Made by a program: the position numbers and the translations under genes
The notes under the pieces: generated by a model
What the model saw: only the letters and a program-made list of their open reading frames with translations
Told to the model about the DNA's origin: nothing
Databases searched by the model: none
NCBI RefSeq assembly: GCF_011516825.1
Contig: NZ_WOTA01000005.1
Span: forward strand, 1 to 64,000
DNA length: 64,000 nt
Reading direction: 5' to 3'
Origin: Acetobacter oeni
Lineage (GTDB): Bacteria > Pseudomonadota > Alphaproteobacteria > Acetobacterales > Acetobacteraceae
Part shown: positions 16,442 to 25,906 of the stretch, in pieces
Layout of the letters: the number at the start of each line of letters is the position of its first letter
How positions within the stretch are numbered: the first letter of the stretch is position 1

Positions 16442-17319
16442 GCTGCCGCTCCGTTATATTTCTTAAGAAACGTACGGACATCTCCGGCAAGTTCAGGTCG
16501 CTCCAGCGCAAAGGCAATTTGCGCCTCAAGGAAACCGATCTTGTTGCCGCAATCGAACCGCTTGCCTTCATAACGCAAACCATGGAATGGCGTTTTTCCG
16601 ATTGTCTTTGCCATCGCATCTGTAAGCTGAACTTCGCCACCAGCTCCTTTTTCAAGCAGCGCCAGGAACGGCATGATCTCAGGAGTCAGCACGTAACGTC
16701 CGATGATGGACAGGTTTGAAGGCGCATCTTCGGGCTTCGGTTTCTCAACCAGCCCTGTGATCTCGACGAGCTTACCATCGTCCTTGCCAGGTTTCAGGAT
16801 TCCGTAGCGGTTTGTCTGCTCCCGAGGCACCTCCTCAACCGCAACCACACTGCCACCCGTTTCATAATAAGCATCAGCAAGCTGCTTCAGGCATGGAACA
16901 CCGGACTGAACGATGTCATCAGGCAGCAAAATGGCGAACGGATCGTCGCCGATAAAGCTGCGGGCGCACCAGATCGCGTGTCCCAGCCCCATAGGCTCCT
17001 GCTGACGGACCGCAACGAGCGAACCCGCTTCAATGCTGCTGGGCTCCAGTGCCTTAAGCGCCTCAATCTTGTTCCGTGCCCGCAGTGTATGTTCAAGCTC
17101 GAAAGCAACATCGAAATAATCAATCAGAGAATCTTTGCCGCGGCCCGTAATCAGGCAAATTTCCTCGATTCCTGCCGCGCGAGCTTCGTCAACAGCGTAC
17201 TGTATCAGAGGCTTATCTACGACGGGCAGCATTTCCTTCGGCATGGCCTTTGTGGCGGGAAGAAACCGGGTGCCCAGCCCGGCAACAGGCAGGACGGCTT
17301 TACGTAAAGGCTTTGTCAC
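16438..17319 (-). CDS. galU: UTP-glucose-1-phosphate uridylyltransferase
   Basis: This 293-residue nucleotidyltransferase makes UDP-glucose from UTP and glucose 1-phosphate. It has KAVLPVAGLGTRFLPATKAMPKEMLPVVDKPLIQYAVDEA-type N-terminal nucleotide-binding sequence (seen from residue 7), ILPDDIV for metal binding, GLVEKPKPEDAPSNLSIIGRYVL, and the terminal GNKIGFLEAQIAFAL. The start is GTG with a GAAGG site upstream. It is the first gene of a unit with the phosphohexomutase and DUF3553. Confidence 0.95.
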   Translation of the reverse strand: MTKPLRKAVLPVAGLGTRFLPATKAMPKEMLPVVDKPLIQYAVDEARAAGIEEICLITGRGKDSLIDYFDVAFELEHTLRARNKIEALKALEPSSIEAGSLVAVRQQEPMGLGHAIWCARSFIGDDPFAILLPDDIVQSGVPCLKQLADAYYETGGSVVAVEEVPREQTNRYGILKPGKDDGKLVEITGLVEKPKPEDAPSNLSIIGRYVLTPEIMPFLALLEKGAGGEVQLTDAMAKTIGKTPFHGLRYEGKRFDCGNKIGFLEAQIAFALERPELAGDVRTFLKKYNGAAA

Positions 17320-17559
17320 GAAATGATACCTTCATCCATGATGCGGCAGACAGAGCACGCGGTCAGCGCGCACCCCGAGCGGATACGCGACTGTAGATCG
17401 GTCTTAACCATTCATTCTAGTGCTGAAGGACGTTAAAAACGCAGCAAATGCGCGACATAATGTTGATCACGTCGATCTGATCTGCAGTCAGGACATCCCG
17501 GCCCCGCCCGCATCACAGACTGCTACTCTAAATATTAGATTTTATTCTGAAAAAATCAC

Positions 17560-17645
17560 TGGTGCGGCCGAGAAGACTCGAACTTCCACAGGGTTTCCCC
17601 CACAAGCACCTCAAGCTTGCGCGTCTACCATTCCGCCACGGCCGC
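17560..17645 (-). tRNA. tRNA-Leu (anticodon GAG)
   Basis: This 86-base class II tRNA includes an encoded CCA end. The acceptor stem is GCGGCCG paired with CGGCCGC, the anticodon stem is CAAGC/GCTTG with loop TTGAGGT (anticodon GAG, decoding CUC and CUU), a long variable arm follows (GGGGGAAACCC), and the T-loop is GTTCGAG. The 5' end is at 17645 on the minus strand. The 17401-17559 gap beyond it holds no visible gene. Confidence 0.96.
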
Positions 17646-17701
17646 CCGTGACAACCGGCACTAACTAAGTGATACCGGAGGAGTGGAGGGGCGTATAACC
17701 T

Positions 17702-18457
17702 ATGACTGACCAGGCTGCAACGGCAGAACAAACGATTCGCGAAGAAGATTTTATTCCGGTCTTACGGGAGGAAGTGAATGGCGGTGGGAAACCGCTCTTG
17801 TGGGAGCGATCCGGTAAGCTTATCCCCTATCCGGTTGCTATCGCCCGGATGGAAAAAACCGTTCATAATATTCGCTGCGAGAATGCTGAAGAGCGAATCT
17901 GGCTCCTTGAACACCCATCTCTCTTCACTGCAGGCACATCGGCAAAAGAAGCCGATCTCTTCAATCCACGTAGTTACCCCACATATCCGGCCGGACGTGG
18001 CGGCCAGTGGACTTATCACGGACCCGGTCAGCGCGTGGCTTATCTGATGCTTGATCTTCAGCGCCAGCACGGCCCGGTCCCGGCCCGGGATCTCCGCGCC
18101 TATGTGTGCTTTCTCGAAGGCTGGCTCATTGCTACTCTTGCTCGCTTCAACGTTAAAGGCGAACGCCGCGATGGTCGTGTCGGCGTCTGGGTCATTGATC
18201 CGCACACGGGCATCGAAGCTAAAATTGCCGCACTCGGAGTCAGAGTCACACGCTGGGTCAGCTGGCACGGAATCTCGCTTAACGTCGATCCGGATCTTTC
18301 AGCTTTCGAAGGTATCGTCCCCTGCGGAATCAGTGATTACGGCGTAACAAGTCTCCGCCACCTTGGAATCGACGCCGACATGGCTGCAGTAGATACCATT
18401 CTGCGGGAAGAATGGTGCCGACTGATTAGCAATGAACCGATCTCCTGTCTTCTCTGA
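17702..18457 (+). CDS. lipB: lipoyl(octanoyl) transferase
   Basis: This 251-residue protein transfers octanoyl from octanoyl-ACP to lipoyl domains of 2-oxoacid dehydrogenases and the glycine cleavage H protein. It carries the family motif RGGQWTYHGPGQRVAYLMLDL, then WVIDPHTGIEAKIAALGVRV with the catalytic lysine, WVSWHGISLNVDPDLSAFEGIVPCGI with the acyl-accepting cysteine, and a typical length. The ATG at 17702 follows a GGAGGAGTGGAGG-rich ribosome binding region. It is a single gene set between two tRNA-Leu genes. Confidence 0.95.
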   Translation: MTDQAATAEQTIREEDFIPVLREEVNGGGKPLLWERSGKLIPYPVAIARMEKTVHNIRCENAEERIWLLEHPSLFTAGTSAKEADLFNPRSYPTYPAGRGGQWTYHGPGQRVAYLMLDLQRQHGPVPARDLRAYVCFLEGWLIATLARFNVKGERRDGRVGVWVIDPHTGIEAKIAALGVRVTRWVSWHGISLNVDPDLSAFEGIVPCGISDYGVTSLRHLGIDADMAAVDTILREEWCRLISNEPISCLL

Positions 18458-18563
18458 CAGATAATCACAGCGAAACGAGGAGCGCACATCACACCTCTCT
18501 GCTTGTGGTCGTTTGATGACGGCAAGAGCTCCCATCCGGAGAAAGCTAACGCCTGCCAATTTC

Positions 18564-19754
18564 TCAATCAGTAAACCCGGCCCGAACCACAGCCTCCGCC
18601 CAGTCCAGCCACGGCAGCAACGCCTCCACATCGCTCACCTCGATCGTCGCCCCGCACCAGATCCGTAAACCCGGTGGCGCATCACGATAACTCGCAATAT
18701 CGAACGCCACGCCCTCATCGTTCAGCAGCCTGGCAATTTGCTTCGCTGCCTTCATACGCGTGTCGGGCTCCAGCGCCACAAACCATGGCGCCGTAATCCG
18801 GAAACAAACTGATGTACCTGAACGAATATCCGCATTCTCTGCCAGGAATGTTGCCCAGTCAGATGCGGCCTCCCATTTCGTCAGCACCGCAAGATTTGCC
18901 TGACTCCGCGCCTTCAGTGCTGCCAGACCGCCCACATTTTCAGCCCATTTCAGGGAATCAGTCGCATCCTCAACACATAGCATCGAAGGCGTGTTGATCG
19001 TGTCACCCTTAAAAATACCTTCAATGAGCTTTTCTTTCGAAGTCAGCCGAAACACTTTCGGTAACGGGCGCGGCGCCGGACCCGATTCAAGTCGCGCCAC
19101 CGCCCGTGGTGACAATGCCAGCATCCCGTGCGCCGCTTCGCCACCCAGAGCCTTCTGCCAGGACCAGGTCACAACGTCGAGTTTCCCCCACGGAAGATCC
19201 ATCGCAAACGCCGCTGACGTTGCGTCGCAGATCACCAGTCCGTCATGTTCAGTCGGAATGGCCGCATCATCCGGAAACCGCACACCTGATGTCGTCCCGT
19301 TCCACGCCAACACTACATCCCGCGACCAGTCCACAGCAGCAAGATCCGGCAACTGCCCGTAATCTGCTGTCAAAACCCGGGCATCAACCCCGAGTTGCGC
19401 CGTAATATCGTTCGCCCATGTCGCTGAAAAACTTTCAAACGCCAAAACATCCACAGGGCATGATCCAAGCAGGGACCACAGAGCCATTTCCACCGCACCG
19501 GTATCCGATCCCGGAACAATCCCAAGCCGCCAGTTTTCTGGCATTTCCAGTACCCGTGCCGATCGGTCGATCACTTCTTTCAGCCGCTCGCGTCCTTCCG
19601 GCGAACGATGCGACCGACCCAGCAACGCTCCTGAGAGCACTTCAATCGTCCACCCTGGTCGTTTGGCACAAGGGCCGGACGAGAAATTCGGGTTCGCCGG
19701 ACGAATATCGGGCTTACGAAGAGAAAAGGAAGCGGGAACTACAGTGGATGTCAT
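18564..19754 (-). CDS. serC: phosphoserine transaminase (alphaproteobacterial type)
   Basis: This 396-residue class V PLP enzyme converts 3-phosphohydroxypyruvate to phosphoserine in serine synthesis. It has PANPNFSSGPCAKRPGW at the N-terminus, GSDTGAVEMALWSLLG for phosphate binding, and WSWQKALGGEAAHGM with the PLP lysine at about residue 201. The KDTINTPS-like segment (GDTINTPSMLCVEDA) is a SerC hallmark. The ATG at 19754 is preferred: an upstream start at 19802 would run into the tRNA-Leu gene. It is separated from the tRNA by 18 bases. Confidence 0.93.
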   Translation of the reverse strand: MTSTVVPASFSLRKPDIRPANPNFSSGPCAKRPGWTIEVLSGALLGRSHRSPEGRERLKEVIDRSARVLEMPENWRLGIVPGSDTGAVEMALWSLLGSCPVDVLAFESFSATWANDITAQLGVDARVLTADYGQLPDLAAVDWSRDVVLAWNGTTSGVRFPDDAAIPTEHDGLVICDATSAAFAMDLPWGKLDVVTWSWQKALGGEAAHGMLALSPRAVARLESGPAPRPLPKVFRLTSKEKLIEGIFKGDTINTPSMLCVEDATDSLKWAENVGGLAALKARSQANLAVLTKWEAASDWATFLAENADIRSGTSVCFRITAPWFVALEPDTRMKAAKQIARLLNDEGVAFDIASYRDAPPGLRIWCGATIEVSDVEALLPWLDWAEAVVRAGFTD

Positions 19755-19772
19755 AACCTGTCCGGGACTGAT

Positions 19773-19856
19773 TGGTGCGAAAGGGGGGATTCGAACCCCC
19801 ATGCCTTGCGGCGGTCGATTTTGAGTCGACTGCGTCTACCGTTCCGCCACTCTCGC
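19773..19856 (-). tRNA. tRNA-Leu (anticodon CAA)
   Basis: This 84-base class II tRNA has an encoded CCA. The acceptor stem is GCGAGAG paired with CTTTCGC (one G-U pair), the anticodon stem is GTCGA/TCGAC with loop CTCAAAA (anticodon CAA, decoding UUG), a variable arm follows, and the T-arm is GGGGGTTCGAATCCCCC. It lies directly upstream of serC on the same strand. Confidence 0.96.
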
Positions 19857-20134
19857 AACGGGATGCTTTCTATCAGCAACGGCGTTTCGGGGAAAGAGAC
19901 CTGTGCAATCAAGTCAAACACTCCGCGTCACTTGTTATGTTATGCCGGGGTTACAGTTCGATGCCGAAATGCATTATTTCCCCATCATTCCGCCGCGATA
20001 CTCGACAGGCACAGATGCACCCTCAGATATTTCCTGATGGCGCCTTATATTTCATGCTGCCATTTCCTCTCGTCCTTTCGTGTACGCACGTCACAATAAA
20101 GCCACGTCGATACAGGGTGGCGGAGCCCCGGCCC

Positions 20135-21271
20135 ATGCGCATCGCTTACATAATTAATTCGCTTGAAGGAGGAGGCGCAGCAACTGGCCTCAGGCCCGTC
20201 GTTTCTTTCCTCCGCGACGCTGGTCACTCTGTCACCATTTTTGCTCTGACCCCCCGGGATCGCCGGGCAGAAAGCTGGTTTATTGCTGAAGGCTTCGAAG
20301 TCCGGACCCGGGAGGGCGGCGAAAAAGATCATCGTGCCGCTTTCACTTGGCTCAGCCAGGAGGTCGCTGACCTTGATCCCACTCATATCTGGACCTCGCT
20401 TACTCGCGCCACCCTGCTCGGACAACTCGTCGGACAGCGTCATCGCATTCCGGTGGTAAGCTGGCAGCACAATGCCTGGCTGAAATGGGACAACCGCATT
20501 CTGCTGCGTCTGATGCGGCGCCTCTCCTGCCACTGGATTGCTGATTCTGCTTTCGTGGCCGACCTGACCCGACAACGTCTTGACCTCTCCGACGAGCGGG
20601 TCAGTTCATGGCCGATTTTCTCAGCCTCTCCTGAAACAGCCCAGGCCCGCCCCTGGTGCCGGGGCGAAACCATTCGGATTGGTTCCCTCGGCCGGCTTCA
20701 TACCGCCAAAGGCTACGACATCCTCTGCGCCGCCCTGCGTCTTCTACCTCAGGAAGGACTGCCGGATTTTAAAATTTCCATTGGCGGGAAAGGAAAAGAA
20801 GAAGCTAACCTTCAGTCCGGGATCAGTGAAGCAAACCTGAACTGCATCCGACTGGAGGGCTTTGTCGGCAACACGCAGGCTTTCCTCGCAGGTCAGCATC
20901 TCTACATACAGCCATCGCGGCGTGAAGGATTTTGCATCGCCGCTCACGAAGCCATGCAGGCCGGTCTGGGGGTCATTGCCTCATCCGTTGGCGAACTTTC
21001 CCATTCCGTGAAAAATAACGTCACAGGCTGGCAGGTTCCGCCCGAAAACCCTCAGGCTCTGGCAGATGTACTTGTCACAGCCCTGAGAAATCCTGAACGT
21101 CTTGAAGCCATCGGAACCGCCGCCCGGGCTCACGTCCTGAAAATGTTCGGTCCTGCCCGCTTTCATGCTGCCGGTCAGCGGGTCATGGACAGCATTCCGG
21201 GCGCTGTCGCTGACAGCCGGAAATCGATCATCGAAAACGTCCTGGTTTCACCTCTCCCGGATGCGGCCTGA
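20135..21271 (+). CDS. glycosyltransferase family 4
   Basis: This 378-residue GT-B fold glycosyltransferase starts MRIAYIINSLEGGGAATGLRP, the typical N-terminal Rossmann strand with its glycine loop. The C-terminal half has IGSLGRLHTAKGYDILCAAL near residue 200 and the GT4 signature PSRREGFCIAAHEAMQAGLGVIAS with two nucleotide-sugar-binding glutamates. It is probably cytoplasmic or membrane-associated and acts in surface glycan assembly; donor and acceptor are unknown. I chose the ATG at 20135 because the reading frame upstream overlaps the tRNA-Leu gene and has no coding character. The 19857-20134 stretch shows no gene. Confidence 0.9.
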   Translation: MRIAYIINSLEGGGAATGLRPVVSFLRDAGHSVTIFALTPRDRRAESWFIAEGFEVRTREGGEKDHRAAFTWLSQEVADLDPTHIWTSLTRATLLGQLVGQRHRIPVVSWQHNAWLKWDNRILLRLMRRLSCHWIADSAFVADLTRQRLDLSDERVSSWPIFSASPETAQARPWCRGETIRIGSLGRLHTAKGYDILCAALRLLPQEGLPDFKISIGGKGKEEANLQSGISEANLNCIRLEGFVGNTQAFLAGQHLYIQPSRREGFCIAAHEAMQAGLGVIASSVGELSHSVKNNVTGWQVPPENPQALADVLVTALRNPERLEAIGTAARAHVLKMFGPARFHAAGQRVMDSIPGAVADSRKSIIENVLVSPLPDAA

Positions 21272-21298
21272 AAAACCGGAACGCTCTCAGGCCGCATC
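21260..21298. terminator. 12-bp perfect inverted repeat spanning two convergent stop codons
   Basis: GATGCGGCCTGA (21260-21271) and TCAGGCCGCATC (21287-21298) are exact reverse complements separated by 15 bases. The left arm is the last four codons of the glycosyltransferase gene and the right arm is the last four of grxB, so both proteins end Asp-Ala-Ala. The structure can form in both transcripts and probably acts as a bidirectional terminator, though no long T-run follows. Confidence 0.65.
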
Positions 21299-21934
21299 AT
21301 TATCCAGCAACGGTACGCCCGACATCCGTGACATCGTCTGCCGGTATGCATCAACTGCCGGCGGATAAATAATTCCGGCAATAAGCGACAGACTGTGTAA
21401 CTGCGCAAACAGATGAATGTCATCTGTCGATAACAGCCCGTTCACAGCCTCCGGCGATCTGATCAGCGGTGCCAGCACCTGAAGCTGACTGTTCAGCGCC
21501 GCGATCAGATCTGAGCGATCACCCAGCAGATCGCTGAATGGCCCAACAGACGGTTCCTTCTTCCGTACGAAATAAGCTCGTGCCGCTGTCGTGGCAAATT
21601 CCGGAAACGGCGCACATGCCGCACGCGGCAGAAACAGCCGGTAAAGTGGTCCGCTACTGCCATTCAGCCATGGCCCGATTTCCGGGGAAACCGGCCCTGT
21701 CAGCACGGGCGCCCCGTCCATCTCATCAATACGTGTGACGATATCCATGCTCTCACCCATGAATCGTCCGTCTTCTTCAAGGATGGGCAACAGCTTTTTA
21801 CCGATCATCCTGATTGGCGTGGCTTCGTCATCGTTCAGAAGAATAACCGGCTCGTAAGCAATGTCTCTGAGACCGAAAATCATCCGTGCTTTCACGCAGA
21901 ATGGACAATGATCATAAACGTATAGTTTCAGCAT
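21287..21934 (-). CDS. grxB: glutaredoxin 2
   Basis: This 215-residue GST-fold glutaredoxin of the GrxB type begins MLKLYVYDHCPFCVKARMIF with the CPFC dithiol active site. GKKLLPILEEDGRFMGESMDIV provides the cis-Pro and glutathione-binding loop, and an all-helical C-terminal GST-like domain covers residues 80-215. It reduces disulfides and mixed glutathione disulfides in the cytoplasm. It converges on the glycosyltransferase gene and is followed upstream by argC on the same strand, 34 bases away. Confidence 0.93.
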   Translation of the reverse strand: MLKLYVYDHCPFCVKARMIFGLRDIAYEPVILLNDDEATPIRMIGKKLLPILEEDGRFMGESMDIVTRIDEMDGAPVLTGPVSPEIGPWLNGSSGPLYRLFLPRAACAPFPEFATTAARAYFVRKKEPSVGPFSDLLGDRSDLIAALNSQLQVLAPLIRSPEAVNGLLSTDDIHLFAQLHSLSLIAGIIYPPAVDAYRQTMSRMSGVPLLDNDAA

Positions 21935-21968
21935 CTTATCTTTTCTCCGATCATATCGGACACCCGGC

Positions 21969-22910
21969 TCACAGAATGCTCACTTCAGGAGAAATTCCGA
22001 GCATAAGAGCAATATTCTGAATGGCCGCCCCGGATGCGCCTTTACCGAGATTATCCAGTCTTGCTGTCAGAACGACATGCCGCTGATCCGCATCGGAATG
22101 GACCCGGAGTTCCATTCTGTCTGACCCGGCCAGAGCATCCGCCGTCAGTGTCTGCTCTGCCTTGCACACACTGACAAAGCCCGAAGTCACATAATGTTCC
22201 TCAAGTACCTGCCGCAGCTCTGCCGCATGCACCTTCCGGTTCAGACGATCCAGGTGCAGCGGAACAGATACAATCATTCCCCGTGGAAAATGACCTACCG
22301 AAGGCACGAAGATCGGTTGCCGCGTCAGACGCGTGTGTTCCGTAATCTCCGGAATATGCTTATGTCCGAGCCCCAGCCCATATAACAGAAACGGTGGTCC
22401 CCCGTTCCGCTCCTGCGCCTCAATCATGTTTCGGCCGCCACCGGTGTAGCCACTCACTGCGTTGATCGAAATCGGGAAGTCCGCCGGAAGCACGCCCGCA
22501 TCGATAAGCGGTCGCAGCAGAGCGATCGCTCCTGTCGGATAACATCCCGGATTGGAAACACGGCTGGCGTTACGAATGAGTTCAGGCTGATCTGATGACA
22601 GTTCGGGGAAACCGTAAACCCAGTCGGGGGCGGTTCGAAATGCTGTGCTGGCATCAAGAATCTTCGGTGCCCGGCCGCCGGATGTGGCGATATGCCCAAC
22701 CATTCCGACTGCCTCGCGCGAGGCATCGTCCGGCAGGCACAGCACCACCAGATCGCTGGCTGCCATCGCTTCCATCCGTGCCTCGGGATCTTTGCGCCGC
22801 GCAGGGTCGATCGAATGGATCCGCACTGGCAGAGACAACAGACGCTCACGTATCCCAAGCCCTGTCGTGCCGGCTTCTCCATCAATAAAGACTGTCGGTT
22901 CCTGTATCAT
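21969..22910 (-). CDS. argC: N-acetyl-gamma-glutamyl-phosphate reductase (type 2)
   Basis: This 313-residue protein is the short, type 2 form of ArgC, which reduces N-acetylglutamyl phosphate to the semialdehyde in arginine synthesis. [17 protein letters not shown] forms the NADP loop, [16 protein letters not shown] carries the catalytic cysteine, and [15 protein letters not shown] with GHKHIPEI gives the substrate site His. The gene's 5' end is within a region where long reading frames on the opposite strand are shadows. It is probably co-transcribed with grxB. Confidence 0.95.
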   Translation of the reverse strand: MIQEPTVFIDGEAGTTGLGIRERLLSLPVRIHSIDPARRKDPEARMEAMAASDLVVLCLPDDASREAVGMVGHIATSGGRAPKILDASTAFRTAPDWVYGFPELSSDQPELIRNASRVSNPGCYPTGAIALLRPLIDAGVLPADFPISINAVSGYTGGGRNMIEAQERNGGPPFLLYGLGLGHKHIPEITEHTRLTRQPIFVPSVGHFPRGMIVSVPLHLDRLNRKVHAAELRQVLEEHYVTSGFVSVCKAEQTLTADALAGSDRMELRVHSDADQRHVVLTARLDNLGKGASGAAIQNIALMLGISPEVSIL

Positions 22911-23079
22911 CAGCCTGTCTCCCGCCCTGCAATCCTTTCAGCTTTATAACCATGCAGACCATCCCGCGCGAATCAGGCTGTCTGTCTCGCTGGCGAAACA
23001 TGTTGCGCCTGCCCTTCCCCTTCGGCAGTCTGCCCCGAAGACAGATCACAACGAACAGGGTCAGCGAGGTTCCCGCAGC

Positions 23080-24459
23080 GTGTATCCAGCCAGTCCGTCA
23101 TCCGCCGCTCCGGCCAGCCCTCCACGTGATTCCGTCAGCCAGCTCAAAACCCGTCACATTGCCATGATCGCCCTTGGGGGGGTCATCGGCGCAGGTCTCT
23201 TTGTTGGCAGCAGTGCTGCCATTGCCAGCGCCGGACCGGGGGTTCTTCTTACCTTCGCGTTCACCGGAGCGCTTGTTGTTACCGTCATGCGGGTACTTGG
23301 CGAGATGCTTATCGCCCGCCCCGGGCTGGGCTCTTTTGTCGATTATATCCGTGCCGGATGCGGCTCCTGCGCCGGCTTCGTTTCCGGCTGGCTGTACTGG
23401 GGATTCTGGGTTGTCACGGTGGGCAGCGAATCAATTGCCGGGGCCATTCTTCTCCAGGACTGGATACATCTTCCGGTCTGGATCATGGCCACGACGCTTG
23501 TCATTCTGGTCGCTCTCGTCAATCTCACGGCTGTCGGTGTCTTTGGTGAGTTTGAATTCTGGCTCTCTCTGGTCAAAGTCTCCTGCATCGCTGGCTTCTG
23601 CGCCCTTGGTGGTCTTTATCTTACCGGTTTGCTGGGCGGACATCCCGCGCCGCTCGTCACGCTCACCGGGCATGGTGGTTTTCTGCCGCACGGCATCGGT
23701 GCGCTTGCCGCTGTTCTGCCGACCGTCCTGTTCTCGATGATGGGGTCTGAAATTGCGACTGTCGCCGCGGCGGAATCCAGTGACGCGCCCCGCAACCTCG
23801 CCCGGGTGACACGCACCATCGGCACCAGGATCACGGTTTTCTTCATAGCTTCGATCCTGCTTATTCTCTGTATCAAGCCATGGGATGATATCTATCCCGG
23901 TCAGTCTCCCTTTGTTCTGGCCATGGATGTTATCGGTGTTCCGGGTGCGGCTTTTCTCGTGCGGCTTGTCGTTCTGAGCGCTGTCATTTCCTGCCTGAAC
24001 TCCGCTCTTTTCGTCACGGCCCGGACGCTGCGCAATCTTGCCCGGCAGAACGAAGCGCCGGCGGCGTTTGCGCGTGCGTCCCGGACCGGCGCTCCTCGCG
24101 CGGCCGTGGCTTTTTCCGGTGTCGTTGGTCTTTTCGTGGCCTTTTCCTCCGTGCTGGCACCGGGAACCGTGTTTGCGTTCCTTCTGGGTGCCACCGGGGC
24201 TGTCATTCTGTTTATCTATCTGCTGATTGTCGTCGCGCATTTGCGGATGCGGCGCGGCATGGAGGCTTCCGGCGAGGTCTGGGCTTTCAGTTCCGTTCCG
24301 TTCTTTCCGCTGGCCAACTATCTGACCATGGGGGCGGTCATGGTTGTTGTCGTGGGCATGGTGATCGATCCCGCCCAGCGTATGACTCTGATCGCCAGTG
24401 TGGGCTCCACTCTTTTCGCAGTAGTGGCATGGCGGCTTTCGCGGAAAAAAGCCGTTTAG
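23080..24459 (+). CDS. amino acid permease (APC superfamily)
   Basis: This 459-residue inner-membrane protein has twelve predicted hydrophobic segments. The first has the consensus IAMIALGGVIGAGLFVGSSAAIASAGPG, which identifies the AAT family of amino acid:proton symporters such as GabP, ProY and CycA. It also has LGEMLIARPGLGSFVDYIRA and VTVGSESIAGAILLQDW. A much longer reading frame exists upstream on this strand but runs through argC and is not coding. I start at the GTG at 23080, with AGCGAGG about ten bases upstream. The substrate cannot be read from sequence. Confidence 0.85.
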   Translation: MYPASPSSAAPASPPRDSVSQLKTRHIAMIALGGVIGAGLFVGSSAAIASAGPGVLLTFAFTGALVVTVMRVLGEMLIARPGLGSFVDYIRAGCGSCAGFVSGWLYWGFWVVTVGSESIAGAILLQDWIHLPVWIMATTLVILVALVNLTAVGVFGEFEFWLSLVKVSCIAGFCALGGLYLTGLLGGHPAPLVTLTGHGGFLPHGIGALAAVLPTVLFSMMGSEIATVAAAESSDAPRNLARVTRTIGTRITVFFIASILLILCIKPWDDIYPGQSPFVLAMDVIGVPGAAFLVRLVVLSAVISCLNSALFVTARTLRNLARQNEAPAAFARASRTGAPRAAVAFSGVVGLFVAFSSVLAPGTVFAFLLGATGAVILFIYLLIVVAHLRMRRGMEASGEVWAFSSVPFFPLANYLTMGAVMVVVVGMVIDPAQRMTLIASVGSTLFAVVAWRLSRKKAV

Positions 24460-24963
24460 GGGCGCTGCCGGCGAGCGTTTTTCGGGCTGAGTTTTCCAGA
24501 TGGGGTGGGAGTATTTTCGTCCGGCGTCACGGATTGTTTCGATGGCAGGCTGCGGGTGGGACGGGCTGGTGTGGGGCATGGATCGGGCTGACGTGAAGTA
24601 AGAGTGGTGGCGGGATGGCACGGGAGAGGCTCCTGCCCGGGAGGACCTGGGAGCGTGTTTGTCTCCGGTGGGGATGTGAGGGATTTATTTTTCCGGGTGG
24701 GGGTTGGCGCGCCTGGGGACGAGGGCGGATTCCAGAGAGTTATGGATGTTTTTGTTGTAATTCCGGAATGTTTTGTGGGGACACTGGTCTGCTTTGGGGG
24801 AAAACAGAAGGTCCGGTTTTGGGAACGAGACTGAAAAAGTGGTCATTCTGGCTCGTCATTCCGATTTCGTGACAGCTTCACTTCGTCGTGGTTGAGAGCG
24901 AAATAGCCTATGCGGTAGTCTGGCTTACCTCTCGCATCTCTACTCCCCGGATGAAAAACGCCG
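24460..24963. other. 500-base gap, no gene supported
   Basis: The plus strand is G-rich, especially 24460-24830, with a sharp return to ordinary composition near 24835. Short reading frames of 70-85 codons exist, but they are rich in Gly, Trp and Cys and look like base-composition artefacts. I see no tRNA, no clear hairpin terminator and no promoter that I would defend. Confidence 0.6.
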
Positions 24964-25764
24964 ATGATTCGCTTGTGCTGCATCTTCCTCGCCATTGCTG
25001 CGTGGCCGTTTCTCATTGCCGGGCACGCGAGCGCTCACATGGTCGCCAGGCCGGTCTCGTGGATATTCGAAGGTGCGCGCTATGACAGCGTCCTCGTCTA
25101 TGACGACGCGACGACCGCGCGGCGGCCGGGTCTTCTGATGGTCCCCGCGTGGTTCGGCGTCAACGAGAATGCGATCCGCAAGGCCGAGGGCATCGCGGGG
25201 CAGCGTTACGTGATACTGCTGACGGACATGTATGGCGCCACGATCCGTCCGAAGGACACCGCTGGAGCGCGCGCCGCTGTGTCCCCGCTTCTCGCTGACC
25301 GTCCTATGATGCGCCGCCGTGTTGCTTCTGCCCTGGCGCAGCTCAGGTCTCTCGTGGCGCAGGCACCGATCGACACGACCCGTCTCGCCGCCATCGGCTA
25401 TTGCTTCGGCGGTGCGGCGGTCCTTGATCTTGCTCGGTCCGGTGCGGAAATCGCCGCCGTGGTCGCGTTCCATGGCAATCTCTCGACGGACGATCCCTCC
25501 CTGGCGCATGCGATCCGGGCGCGTGTTCTCGTCATGAACGGGGCGGACGACACCACGACCAGTCCCCAGTTTGACGGCTTTCTTGCTGAAATGCGCGGCA
25601 GCCCCGCCCCGTGGCAGTTTCTCGCCATCGGCCACGCTGTCCATTGCTTCACCGAAAAGGAAGCAACCACTTCATCCGGTCTGTGCCGTTACGACGCGCA
25701 GGCGGATGCCTGGTCGTCCAGGATGATGAGCACCTGGCTCGATGAAAGTTTCCTCGCGCATTAG
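24964..25764 (+). CDS. secreted dienelactone hydrolase family protein
   Basis: This 266-residue alpha/beta hydrolase has an N-terminal signal peptide (IRLCCIFLAIAAWPFLIAGHASA). The nucleophile elbow is IGYCFGG with cysteine at about residue 147, as in dienelactone hydrolases. VFNGADD-like VMNGADDTTTS supplies the acid, and AIGHAVHCFTEKEA has the His. The substrate is unknown and the protein is probably periplasmic. The start has only a weak ribosome binding site. GC content is that of the genome core, unlike the next gene downstream. Confidence 0.85.
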   Translation: MIRLCCIFLAIAAWPFLIAGHASAHMVARPVSWIFEGARYDSVLVYDDATTARRPGLLMVPAWFGVNENAIRKAEGIAGQRYVILLTDMYGATIRPKDTAGARAAVSPLLADRPMMRRRVASALAQLRSLVAQAPIDTTRLAAIGYCFGGAAVLDLARSGAEIAAVVAFHGNLSTDDPSLAHAIRARVLVMNGADDTTTSPQFDGFLAEMRGSPAPWQFLAIGHAVHCFTEKEATTSSGLCRYDAQADAWSSRMMSTWLDESFLAH

Positions 25765-25906
25765 ATGGTCTGAGGCAAGCGTCCGGATACAGTCCAGACA
25801 GGCCGGGAGAGCGGGAGGTCACCTTTCAAGATTTAACTTTAAGAAAACCAGTTTTAAAATATACTTGCAGGCTTGTAATACTCGAATCCCAGTAAGGGAT
25901 CAGATT

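Noticed and set aside
23431-24621. 396-codon minus-strand frame over the amino acid permease
   Set aside because: Charged, repetitive product with no membrane or domain pattern, antisense to the APC permease.
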